NCBI GenBank assembly: GCA_002369175.1
Contig: DFES01000081.1
Location: 1-18,697, forward strand
Direction of reading: 5' to 3'
From: Selenomonadaceae bacterium UBA3796
GTDB taxonomy: Bacteria > Bacillota > Negativicutes > Selenomonadales > Selenomonadaceae
Length of the DNA: 18,697 nt
Shown here: positions 12,494 through 18,697 of the stretch, one piece after another
Layout: each line of letters starts with the position of its first letter
Numbering within the stretch: position 1 is the first letter of the stretch
The notes under the pieces: model-generated
The model's database searches: none
The model's input: only the letters and a program-made list of their open reading frames with translations
What the model was told of the DNA's origin: nothing
Made by a program: the position numbers and the translations under genes

Positions 12494-13603
12494 TCACGGA
12501 ATTCTAAGGGTGAGACTGCTGCTCGATATGTTCTCCACAACAAGATTCAGTTGGGACCGCGTACGAAGAGCCGCAGAGATCACATGCGGGCGCTGCGCCG
12601 TATCAATCTCAAGAACCGTCTTGTTTCCATCATGGCTCCTGAGGTATACATTGTCCACATCCCCCAAAGAGCGCAAATCCTGCATCAATTGCTCCACCTT
12701 GCTGTAGTCGCTTGCATGGATGGTAACCGCCATGCCGCTGCCGACCTTTGCGCCGAACTGTTTGAATGTCTTTCCGATCTGATTCGCCGCTTCCGTGACA
12801 GCTGCCGCCACTCCGGAATCCAAAGAGCGTTCGTTGTTTCCGCCAATGCCAGAGCCTTCCGCGACAAAGGTGCCAATCAGGTCGCCGGTATCGTATTTCA
12901 GGACTTTAACCGTCAGCTTCGCCCTGGTATTCACCAGAGGGGCATCCAGCATCTGCCCGGTCTTGTAATCCGGCACAGCCACATTGGCCGAGTTGGAACT
13001 AACCTTCCCGAGAACGAGAAATTCACAGGCGTAGTCCGTCCCAAGATTGGAAACTCCCGACTGCCCTTCGTAAATACTGCTCAGGAGCTTTGCGTCGGAC
13101 TGCTTGATGATATGGTCGGCATCGATCACGTGATTGAAGCCGAGCTCCAAGAGCCTAGCGCTCAATGCGCTTTCTGCCGCCTCATTGTGCAAGCTCTGCC
13201 CACCTGCACTGTCCAGCACCACCACCGCAATGCGCGGGTCATTGAGCCGCATGAGCATGGTCAGCTGATCCATAAGCTCCGCATTGGGATTCGTATCCAC
13301 ATCAATGCGTGCCTGCACCCGATAGGAAGAGGCATTTACCGGCCCTTCGCTCAGAATCGTGATTTTCTTGACGAATCCCTGGGACTTCTTGTAGACCTCA
13401 TCCAGCTGAATGACGAAGTTTTCCATGAGCGTACGGGAATCGATGTAAGTTCCCACTACCTGCTCTACTGCCATGCGGGAAGCATCCCGAAGTGCGCTGT
13501 CCTTGTCTATGCCCATACCGGTGACCGTGACTTCCTGAGCGGATACGGAATGTGCCGAAAGAGAAAGTGCCAGCAGAATGCCGAGGAAATATCGATTTCT
13601 CAT
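12494..13603 (-). CDS. FlgT-like exported protein, first gene of the operon
   Basis: A 369-aa protein. ATG 13603 has AAGGA about 9 nt ahead, and the signal peptide is MRNRYFLGILLALSLSAHSVSA. Residues about 23-105 match the FlgT N-terminal pattern (VTVTGMGIDKDSALRDASRMAVEQVVGTYIDS..., then SYRVQARIDVD). The middle (about 120-290) resembles the CsgG/FlgT alpha-beta domain: RIAVVVLDS, ALSARLLELGFNHVIDADHI, CEFLVLGKVSS, KLTVKVLKYDTGDLIGTFVAEG, AAVTEAANQIGKTFKQFG. The last 80 residues form a small alpha-beta domain (VTIHASDYSKVEQLMQDL, ending LTLRIP). In Vibrio FlgT builds the flagellar H-ring, but no flagellar gene is here. Its position as promoter-proximal gene ahead of CsgG-type genes suggests a shared envelope structure. 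It overlaps the in-frame GTG of the next gene by 4 nt but ends before that gene's ATG. Confidence 0.8.
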   Translation of the reverse strand: MRNRYFLGILLALSLSAHSVSAQEVTVTGMGIDKDSALRDASRMAVEQVVGTYIDSRTLMENFVIQLDEVYKKSQGFVKKITILSEGPVNASSYRVQARIDVDTNPNAELMDQLTMLMRLNDPRIAVVVLDSAGGQSLHNEAAESALSARLLELGFNHVIDADHIIKQSDAKLLSSIYEGQSGVSNLGTDYACEFLVLGKVSSNSANVAVPDYKTGQMLDAPLVNTRAKLTVKVLKYDTGDLIGTFVAEGSGIGGNNERSLDSGVAAAVTEAANQIGKTFKQFGAKVGSGMAVTIHASDYSKVEQLMQDLRSLGDVDNVYLRSHDGNKTVLEIDTAQRPHVISAALRTRSQLNLVVENISSSSLTLRIP

Positions 13604-13686
13604 GATCGAGTTCCTTCTTTCCTAAAATGCACACAATATATTAAGGAAATATTCTTAAAACAATGCATTACATATCCACAAATTTT

Positions 13687-13715
13687 ATTATATCGTGAGA
13701 TTTTATCACAGTCAA
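13687..13715 (-). promoter_or_regulatory. Near-consensus sigma-70 promoter of the CsgG/RTX operon
   Basis: On the minus strand TTGACT (13715-13710), a 17-nt spacer and TATAAT (13692-13687): 5/6 and 6/6 matches at ideal spacing. Transcription would start near 13680, leaving a leader of about 77 nt before the FlgT-like gene. A weaker alternative (TTGTTT-17-TATATT) lies further downstream. Confidence 0.8.
13695..13709. promoter_or_regulatory. Operator-like palindrome inside the operon promoter spacer
   Basis: GTGAGATTTTATCAC has inverted GTGA/TCAC ends plus an inner A/T match. It fills the gap between the -35 and -10 boxes, where a bound repressor would block RNA polymerase. The adjacent XRE gene is the natural candidate regulator. 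The binding is inferred. Confidence 0.5.
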
Positions 13716-13723
13716 CCGTAATA

Positions 13724-13740
13724 TGTGATAGAACACCACA
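13724..13740. promoter_or_regulatory. Second operator-like site upstream of both promoters
   Basis: TGTGATAGAACACCACA has inverted TGTG/CACA ends with imperfect inner symmetry. Its TGTGATA half (13724-13730) is the exact inverse of TATCACA at 13704-13710, in the first palindrome, 13 nt away. It lies just next to the -35 of the XRE gene, so one protein could control both directions. Confidence 0.45.
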
Positions 13741-13742
13741 GA

Positions 13743-13771
13743 TTACATGAAAGCAACTATTCGCCTATAAT
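13743..13771 (+). promoter_or_regulatory. Promoter of the XRE regulator gene
   Basis: TTACAT (13743-13748), a 17-nt spacer, then a perfect TATAAT (13766-13771). The start would fall near 13778, giving a very short leader that carries AGAAGGTG. The weak -35 box fits a regulator made at low level. Confidence 0.6.
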
Positions 13772-13794
13772 GTTGAGTGGAGAAGGTGATTTCT

Positions 13795-14193
13795 ATGGAT
13801 ACCGCAAAGAAACTTCGGATTCTTCGAAGGGAGAGGAAACTTTCGCAAGAAAGCGTAGCAGCCGCTTTGGGACTTGACCGCACAACATATGTAAAATATG
13901 AGAACGGCAGCAGCATCAAGCAAAACCTGCAGAAACTGGCGGATTTTTTCGGGGTTTCTACGGATTATCTCCTTGGACGCGAGGATGCGCCCACTCTTGT
14001 CCTAGAGCACATAACAGAACCGAAATCACTTCAAAACGAAATACTTTATGGCACATTAGCCCGGGAGGATACCTTTACCGAATCCGAATTGGAGCACCTG
14101 AAAAAATATCATCTGCTGACTTCCGAGCAAAAATCTGCTATCGACTGCTTGACAAGCCACTATATAAGGTCGCTTTCCAAAGAAGCTCTATGA
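13795..14193 (+). CDS. XRE-family (Cro/CI-like) transcriptional regulator
   Basis: A 132-aa protein. The frame opens at GTG 13777, but that lies at the predicted transcription start; ATG 13795 has AGAAGGTG 6 nt ahead, so I choose it. Residues about 5-60 are a complete helix-turn-helix: KKLRILRRERKLSQESVAAALG, LDRTTYVKYENGSS as the recognition region, and LADFFGVSTDYLLGRED closing the domain, a classic XRE signature. The C-terminal half is acidic and helical with no peptidase motif, so it is probably a dimerisation or ligand part. The gene is divergent from the 13-kb operon and shares a 191-nt control region with two palindromes. Autoregulation and repression of that operon are likely but inferred. 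Confidence 0.9.
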   Translation: MDTAKKLRILRRERKLSQESVAAALGLDRTTYVKYENGSSIKQNLQKLADFFGVSTDYLLGREDAPTLVLEHITEPKSLQNEILYGTLAREDTFTESELEHLKKYHLLTSEQKSAIDCLTSHYIRSLSKEAL

Positions 14194-14292
14194 AAAGGCG
14201 TACTGGCGCAAGCCCTTCCATGGAACGCCGGTGGTTCATGCCACGTTCCGTCCGCGCAACATACGGAGACAGGTGCGGTTTTTCTTGTCCGC

Positions 14293-14330
14293 AAAAAATT
14301 CTGGCGGGTGATGATCACCCGCCAGAATTT
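14293..14330 (-). terminator. Strong intrinsic terminator facing the minus strand
   Basis: A perfect 16-bp stem (14296-14311 with 14315-14330) and 3-nt loop. Read on the minus strand the stem runs directly into six U residues (14298-14293, of which the first three belong to the stem). On the plus strand only three U follow, so plus-strand termination of the XRE gene would be weaker. It ends the decayed minus-strand region above it and shields the XRE gene from converging transcripts. Confidence 0.8.
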
Positions 14331-14433
14331 ACGCTCTGCTGTTGTTGAATACGTTGGGAAATCCGGCGGTGAGGCTCTCAGAAAGCATCTTGCCGGAAAA
14401 GCTATGTTCACTGCTTACGCCACGTTGAATCAT
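14329..14433 (-). pseudogene. 34-aa remnant reading into the terminator
   Basis: An ATG at 14433 with a weak CAGGG ahead opens MIQRGVSSEHSFSGKMLSES..., stopping at TAA 14331-14329 inside the terminator stem. A stop directly on a strong terminator is what the end of a real gene looks like, so this may be the last part of a decayed minus-strand gene. The frame is closed a short way upstream by TAG-TAA. The product is unrecognised. Confidence 0.3.
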
Positions 14434-14461
14434 GTGTGCCCTGCTGGTATATGCGCCCTTC

Positions 14462-14778
14462 CTACTGTGTTACTATGAATTTTTGCATCAAGTACCCAAA
14501 CACCGCAGTAATCGTGAGCACATCCGTACCGTTCAGGAGAATATTTCCCCATACTTCCATAGGGCTTCTTTCCAGGATTTGAGATTGTGATGCGATAAAT
14601 AGGCCTTGATTTATGACATCTGTAATGTCGACAAAGATATTGTCTTCATAAAGCTTCGGATCATATCATTCCACGCCGTACCATTTTACACCGCTGAAAA
14701 AGCCAATCCCATAATAAGTGATGAATTCCAGGATGGTCAGCATCATCATTCCCACAAAAACGATTTCTTCCCTTGTTG
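14462..14778 (-). pseudogene. Decayed coding remnant with in-frame stop
   Basis: On the minus strand a protein-like frame reads EEIVFVGMMMLTILEFITYY..., with an aromatic hydrophobic stretch like a membrane segment. A TGA (14668-14666) interrupts it, then it continues as YDPKLYEDNIFVDITDVINQ... to TAG at 14464-14462. The amino-acid make-up looks coding on both sides of the stop. Its 5' end abuts the IS200/IS605-like end at 14776, so the insertion probably cut the gene. I do not recognise the family. Confidence 0.45.
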
Positions 14779-14910
14779 ACACTCCCCATAGCTAAAGCTA
14801 GGGGATTCTTTACGGAAAGTTTGTTTCTGTAGAGGCCAGTCCTTATTCGCTGGCTTGCAACCTTATTTCCGAAGGCGGTGTCAATTGCCTCTACACGGTC
14901 ATTCTTTTAG
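14776..14910 (-). mobile_element. Relic right end of an IS200/IS605-type element
   Basis: On the minus strand the sequence ends GAATCCCCTAGC-TTTA-GCTATGGGGAGTGTCAA (14776-14808), a short imperfect hairpin (CCCC/GGGG and TAGC/GCTA, one bulged A) and a terminal GTCAA. From memory this layout is typical of the right ends of tnpB-carrying IS200/IS605 elements, where the same stretch forms the 3' part of the reRNA/omega RNA. The upstream 100 nt carries a GACTGGCCTCTACAG-type segment but no tnpB reading frame, so the element is a remnant. The inner boundary is not visible and 14910 is only a guess. Confidence 0.45.
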
Positions 14911-14963
14911 AACTTCCGCTTACTTTGTTGACTCTCTTGCACTTCTTTTCGCCGTACAAATAG

Positions 14964-15000
14964 CAGAATAGACCCGGCAATCATTACCGAGTCTATTCTG
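14964..15000. repeat. 10-bp inverted repeat in the gene-poor region
   Basis: CAGAATAGAC (14964-14973) and GTCTATTCTG (14991-15000) pair perfectly, with an additional CGG/CCG pair inside after one mismatch. No U-run follows on either strand, so it is not a clear terminator. It may belong to the decayed mobile element or be a binding site. Confidence 0.45.
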
Positions 15001-15135
15001 TCGAAAGGCATAAAACATTATTGTTTATCTTCTCTGACGGAAGGCCAATCTGCCCCAAGGTCGGCATAGCCTATCCCATTTTTATTGCTCCAGAATCTAC
15101 AGAATTCCTGCCGTTTTCTCCCAAAACTATGGTGC

Positions 15136-15172
15136 AAAAAACAAGGAACAGTTTCTTACGAACCGTCCCTTG
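15136..15172 (-). terminator. Terminator of the sucrose operon
   Basis: The arms 15142-15153 and 15161-15172 form a 12-bp stem with a few G-U pairs as minus-strand RNA, followed at once by six U residues (15141-15136). It lies 29 nt past the hydrolase stop codon. Confidence 0.85.
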
Positions 15173-15200
15173 TTTTCTGAAAAATATCCCAGATAGTTCC

Positions 15201-16667
15201 TTACTTCCCATGGAATCGGAAACTGTCCAATTCCCATACCCGCCCGCTGACGGACTCCATGGGTTTGTCCGAGGTGAGGCAGAACTCCGGCAGGATGTTC
15301 TTCTCCGGAAAGACGAAGAGGGTCGCAACTTCCTCGCCATGTTGGAAGAATGCCTCAACAGCCGTGCGATCCACAAAGAGCTGCAATGAGAAATTCTCAT
15401 CGGCGTAAAGCTTGAACCGCCGTTTACCGCGGCCTCCCAGCTTCATTCCGTCACGGTCAATGGTCATGACCTGCGTGTGCCTGTCATAGTGGAAAACGAC
15501 TTTCTCCAATCCGTAGACAAGCTCGAAATACATCTGCTGCGCCTTGCCCATGGTGACATCCAAAAGTATCTCGGCACCCTCGCTGAGCTCTGCCGCCACC
15601 CGCTTCGTCTCGGCAGCATCAAGCTCCACAGCGGTTTCCTGAATGCGCAGGGCGCGGAGTTCCTTCGCCGGTTTGGAATAGATATGACCCTGGCGAAGAC
15701 TCAGGACCCTCGGCATGGTCAAAGAATACATCCAGCCTTCATCCTTCGTCGGATAGTCCTCATCCCTGTCCGGCATGCCCATCCACCCGAAGAGAATGTA
15801 GCGCCCTTCGTGGTTGAAGACTTGGGGTGCGTAGAAATCAAAGCCCCTGTCCAATTCCTGGAAACGGCCATGGTACATCTCCATGCTGTCAAGGGAGACA
15901 TGACCGGCGAAATATCCGGACTGGTAGAGATTTTGGTACTTGTAGTCCTTTGCCTCTAATCCCTGGGGACAACAGAGCAGCACATCATGGCTGCCAAAGG
16001 TCAGAAGCCCCGGACATTCCCACATATAGCCGAACTTCTCCTCCACCTCTGTCATCTTGGTCTTGAGTTCTCCAAGAAATGTCCAATTCCCCTCAGCTTC
16101 CTCCCGGTACACAACGACGCAGCCTCGTTCATCCCCCTCCGTCTGGGCACCGAGGACGAAATAGCGCTTTCCCCGGCGATAGAATACATAAGGATCCCGA
16201 AAATGCCCCGTGTAACCTTTCTCATTCGTAGGGACAGCGATTTCCTCCTTGCGGACAGTGCCGTTGGAACGGAAGGTTCCGAGCCTCTGCGCCGGTGTCC
16301 TCACTCCGTTCTCGTCCTTGGCATTGCAGGTGTAAAACACGCGAAGGGCGTTATCATCCACAAAGCCGCAACCGGAATAGCAACCGTCCTTATCGTGTTC
16401 ATCTGTGGGCCACATGGCCAGCTCCGGTATGCTGTAGTTCACGAAATCCCGTGTCTGCACATGTCCCCAGGACTTATTCTTGTGAACGCAGCCCAAGGGG
16501 TTCCACTGGTAGAAGATGTGGTATGCTCCATTGTAGAATGCCAAGCCGTTGGGATCGTTGATGAGCCCAAAGGGCATTTCCAGATGGAAACGGTTGTGCC
16601 AGCGATGCTGAAAAGGAAGTCCCTCTTTGACCTTGGCATCGATTTCCTGCTTGTTGATTTCCGTCAT
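15201..16667 (-). CDS. scrB: Sucrose-6-phosphate hydrolase (GH32)
   Basis: A 488-aa protein. The frame is open to 16724, but ATG 16667 has GGAGGAAAG correctly spaced and gives the usual GH32 N-terminus. It hydrolyses sucrose 6-phosphate to glucose 6-phosphate and fructose in the cytoplasm; there is no signal peptide. The three GH32 active-site motifs are intact: INDPNG with the nucleophile Asp38, FRDP with Asp158, and WECPG with the acid/base Glu217. The beta-propeller is followed by the usual C-terminal beta-sandwich (about 350-488, with LQLFVDRTAVEAFF). The length is normal for the family. It is the second gene after the PTS permease, separated by 82 nt holding a hairpin, and is followed by a strong terminator. 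Fructan hydrolases share these motifs, but the PTS neighbour supports the phosphorylated substrate. Confidence 0.92.
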   Translation of the reverse strand: MTEINKQEIDAKVKEGLPFQHRWHNRFHLEMPFGLINDPNGLAFYNGAYHIFYQWNPLGCVHKNKSWGHVQTRDFVNYSIPELAMWPTDEHDKDGCYSGCGFVDDNALRVFYTCNAKDENGVRTPAQRLGTFRSNGTVRKEEIAVPTNEKGYTGHFRDPYVFYRRGKRYFVLGAQTEGDERGCVVVYREEAEGNWTFLGELKTKMTEVEEKFGYMWECPGLLTFGSHDVLLCCPQGLEAKDYKYQNLYQSGYFAGHVSLDSMEMYHGRFQELDRGFDFYAPQVFNHEGRYILFGWMGMPDRDEDYPTKDEGWMYSLTMPRVLSLRQGHIYSKPAKELRALRIQETAVELDAAETKRVAAELSEGAEILLDVTMGKAQQMYFELVYGLEKVVFHYDRHTQVMTIDRDGMKLGGRGKRRFKLYADENFSLQLFVDRTAVEAFFQHGEEVATLFVFPEKNILPEFCLTSDKPMESVSGRVWELDSFRFHGK

Positions 16668-16695
16668 GTTGCTTTCCTCCAATATACAACTATAC

Positions 16696-16731
16696 AAAAG
16701 GAGCCGTTGCAAACGGTACTGCAACAGCTCC
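16696..16731 (-). terminator. Hairpin between the permease and hydrolase genes
   Basis: The arms 16700-16710 and 16721-16731 form an 11-bp stem with one U-G pair as minus-strand RNA, followed by UUUU (16699-16696). It sits 18 nt after the permease stop. It could end part of the transcripts, lowering hydrolase relative to permease, or protect the permease mRNA 3' end. Confidence 0.6.
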
Positions 16732-16749
16732 TTTCCGATTTCTATGATA

Positions 16750-18657
16750 TTACTCTTCCGTCTTGAAGAGGGTGAAGGTCAGACCAAAGGCAACGGCAAA
16801 GCCGATGACATTGACCAGGATGTACTGGGGCAGCTGGTTGATGTAGAGGAGCGTTCCGGGAATCACCGTGATGCCCATACCCGTACCGGCAAGACCCATG
16901 AGGCTCGCTACCGTACCTGCGCAAGCGCCGCCCACAAGACCGTAGATGAAGGGCTTCATGAAGCGGAGGTTGATACCGAAGATAGCAGGCTCCGTGATGC
17001 CCAGGAAGGCGGGAACTGCCGAGGAAATGTAGAGAGCGCGTTTTTTCTTGTCCTTGGTCTTCATGGCAACGGCAACGGCTGCACCGCCCTGAGCCACAAT
17101 TGCGCCCGTGATGATGGCATTGAAGGGATCCACGCCCGTGGAGGCGAGAAGCTGAACTTCCAAGGCATTGAACACATGGTGAACACCGAAGACAACGATG
17201 ACCTGCTGCAAACCGCCGACCACAAGACCGCCGATGCCGAAGGGCATTGCGAGGAAGGCCTGAACTGCGCCGAATACCGCCTGCTCAATACCATGCATGA
17301 TGGGACCAACAACGAGGAGGCCAAGGAGCATGGAAATGAAGAGAGTGAGGAAGGGGGTTACGATGAGGTCGATGATATCGGGAACGAAGGTCTTGAGCCA
17401 ATGCTGGAGCTTCGCGGCAAAGATGCCGAGAACCAGAGCCGGAAGCACAGACCCCTGATAGCCAACCAAAGGAACCGTAAAACCGAAGATATCCACCGGA
17501 ATGGGAACCTTGCCGGCATAGTCTGCGATTTTCGCAGCTTCCTGCCAAGTGAGGCCAAGGGACTCAAGCTCATTGGCAAATCCGCCCACCACATAAGCGT
17601 TAGGAAGTGCCGGGAAAACGAGCATGAGGCCAAGGACGATGCCAATGACCGGCGTGCCGCCGAACTTCTTCATGGTTGACCAGCAGACAAGCGCCGGCAG
17701 GAAAGCGAAGGCCGTATCCGTGAGAACCTGGCTCAAGAGGAGAACACTGGGGCTGAACTCCGCGCCCAAACTCTGGGTCGCGCCGCGAAGTCCCATGAAA
17801 AGACCTGTTGCCACGAGGACGGGAATGATGGGAACGAAGACATCTCCCAGCGTACGGGAAACCTTCTGCATGAGGCTCATCTGCTCGTAAGCGGCCTCCT
17901 TGTTGCCGCCTCCCGCAAGACCGGGCTTGAGCTTGATGAATTCATCCGTCACCTTGTCCACGAAGCCTGTGCCAAGGATGATCTGATACTGCTGGGCTGC
18001 GAAGAACTGTCCTTTGACGCCGTCGATGTTCTCAATGGCTTTCTCGTCGATCTTCGACTTGTCATTGACGATAAGGCGCAGGCGCGTCGCACAATGCTCT
18101 GCGGAACGGACATTGTCCATGCCCCCCACATAACGCTCAATCAATCGTGCCACTCTCTGCTCCTTCGGCAGATCCGCGAACTCGCTGTCATCCGTCACAG
18201 CAGCTCCGGCAGAAGCGTTCTCTGCCTCGGAGACAATCTCCTGATCTCCAAGACTTATGGTAATCTTGCCGAATTCCGTGTGATTCGTCACCACAACAGG
18301 AGTCGTCGTATCATACTGTGCGCGAATGGCAGGCTCATCAAACTCCAGAAGAAGCTCGCCCTTCTTCACCCTGTCACCCTGATTCTTGTGCGCCGTAAAA
18401 TGCTCGCCCTTGAGGTTGACCGTATCCATTCCCACATGGATAAGGATTTCCACCCCATCATCAGACTTGAGACCAATGGCGTGCTTCGTGTCAAAGAATA
18501 CCGTGATTTCGCCGTCAAAGGGCGCATAGACCTTGCCGTCCGGCGATTCCACCGCTGCGCCGCGTCCCATGGCGCCGCCGGAAAACACCTGATCCTTGAC
18601 ATCGCTCAAGGCAATGAGCTTGCCGTTCAGCGGACTGTCGAGACGAATGTCCTTCAT
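16750..18657 (-). CDS. scrA: Sucrose-type PTS permease, IIA-IIB-IIC fusion
   Basis: A 635-aa protein. ATG 18657 follows GGAGGAGAAGAC. The protein imports and phosphorylates a sugar across the inner membrane. Domain order is unusual: a glucose-type IIA comes first (about 1-140, active His74 in ILIHVGMDTV, partner His59 in TKHAIGLKSDDG), then IIB (about 168-245, phosphorylated Cys189 in AEHCATRLRL), then a multi-pass IIC (about 258-630, with FGVHHVFNALE and GITEPAIFGINLRF). Most sucrose and beta-glucoside permeases are IIBC or IIBCA. All catalytic residues are present. The substrate is taken as sucrose because the next gene is a GH32 hydrolase; trehalose and beta-glucoside permeases look alike. 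Its promoter lies beyond the window. Confidence 0.88.
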   Translation of the reverse strand: MKDIRLDSPLNGKLIALSDVKDQVFSGGAMGRGAAVESPDGKVYAPFDGEITVFFDTKHAIGLKSDDGVEILIHVGMDTVNLKGEHFTAHKNQGDRVKKGELLLEFDEPAIRAQYDTTTPVVVTNHTEFGKITISLGDQEIVSEAENASAGAAVTDDSEFADLPKEQRVARLIERYVGGMDNVRSAEHCATRLRLIVNDKSKIDEKAIENIDGVKGQFFAAQQYQIILGTGFVDKVTDEFIKLKPGLAGGGNKEAAYEQMSLMQKVSRTLGDVFVPIIPVLVATGLFMGLRGATQSLGAEFSPSVLLLSQVLTDTAFAFLPALVCWSTMKKFGGTPVIGIVLGLMLVFPALPNAYVVGGFANELESLGLTWQEAAKIADYAGKVPIPVDIFGFTVPLVGYQGSVLPALVLGIFAAKLQHWLKTFVPDIIDLIVTPFLTLFISMLLGLLVVGPIMHGIEQAVFGAVQAFLAMPFGIGGLVVGGLQQVIVVFGVHHVFNALEVQLLASTGVDPFNAIITGAIVAQGGAAVAVAMKTKDKKKRALYISSAVPAFLGITEPAIFGINLRFMKPFIYGLVGGACAGTVASLMGLAGTGMGITVIPGTLLYINQLPQYILVNVIGFAVAFGLTFTLFKTEE

Positions 18658-18697
18658 GTCTTCTCCTCCCGTTTTTCAAAAATAAACAACGAATGAA

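Larger units (their letters stand above)
14434..15135. other. Gene-poor decayed stretch
   Basis: About 700 nt without an intact gene, lying between the sucrose operon terminator and the XRE terminator. It holds only remnants listed separately: an interrupted frame, a probable IS200/IS605-type end and a 10-bp inverted repeat. The remainder, including 15001-15135, shows no coding or RNA signal I can support. Confidence 0.6.

Noticed and set aside
12494..13603. Reading the FlgT-like and LPP20-type genes as a flagellar locus
   Set aside because: No flagellin, hook, basal body or motor gene is near, and these families also occur outside flagella.
12329..13750. Long plus-strand open frame (473 codons)
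   Set aside because: It lies antisense to the well-supported FlgT-like gene and the start of a CsgG-type gene, has no ribosome-binding site and no protein-like pattern, and is a shadow of their codon use.
14194..14352. Plus-strand 52-aa frame overlapping the XRE stop as ATGA
   Set aside because: No ribosome-binding site, runs through the terminator hairpin, and its residue make-up (Arg, Cys, Pro-rich) does not look like a protein.

Overview
The window looks like a Gram-negative Firmicute of the Negativicutes, probably Selenomonas or a close relative. It pairs outer-membrane-type protein families (CsgG, FlgT/LPP20, RTX) with strong AAGGAGG ribosome-binding sites and a Selenomonas-like sucrose PTS operon. 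This placement is inference; no marker gene is present. Base composition is mixed: judged by eye, the sucrose genes and CsgG-type genes are GC-richer, the RTX and Asn-rich genes are intermediate, and the first kilobase is clearly AT-rich.

Layout. (1) Positions 13603 down to 1: a run of genes all on the minus strand. In transcription order they are a FlgT-like protein, a CsgG-family protein, two exported unknowns with a shared layout, a second and a third CsgG-family protein, a 65-aa unknown, a 963-aa RTX calcium-binding repeat protein, an exported SH3-like protein with an Asn-rich tail, a 794-aa multidomain exported protein with an Asn-rich head, an LPP20/FlgT_N-type exported protein, an AT-rich exported unknown, and a small exported protein interrupted or ended by a stop at the window edge. 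From the FlgT-like gene to the RTX gene the spacings are -4 to about 40 nt, so this is probably one operon. A 176-nt gap with a long RNA-type hairpin separates the RTX gene from the Asn-rich genes. (2) Positions 13604-13794: a divergent control region. It holds a near-consensus minus-strand promoter, a plus-strand promoter for an XRE-type repressor gene (13795-14193), and operator-like palindromes, one lying exactly in the spacer of the operon promoter. (3) Positions 14194-15200: about 1 kb without an intact gene. It holds a strong terminator, decayed coding remnants, a probable IS200/IS605-type right end, and the terminator of the next operon. (4) Positions 15201-18657: a sucrose operon on the minus strand, with a PTS IIA-IIB-IIC permease followed by a GH32 sucrose-6-phosphate hydrolase and an intercistronic hairpin.

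The most interesting content is the 13-kb minus-strand locus. It joins three CsgG-family paralogs, FlgT/LPP20-type proteins, a giant RTX protein and two prion-like Asn-rich exported proteins under apparent XRE control. Curli CsgA/B/E/F and flagellar genes are absent from the window. I read it as a candidate undescribed envelope or surface-assembly system: the CsgG/FlgT-type proteins would form periplasmic or outer-membrane machinery, and the RTX and Asn-rich proteins would be the surface products. That functional reading is inference.
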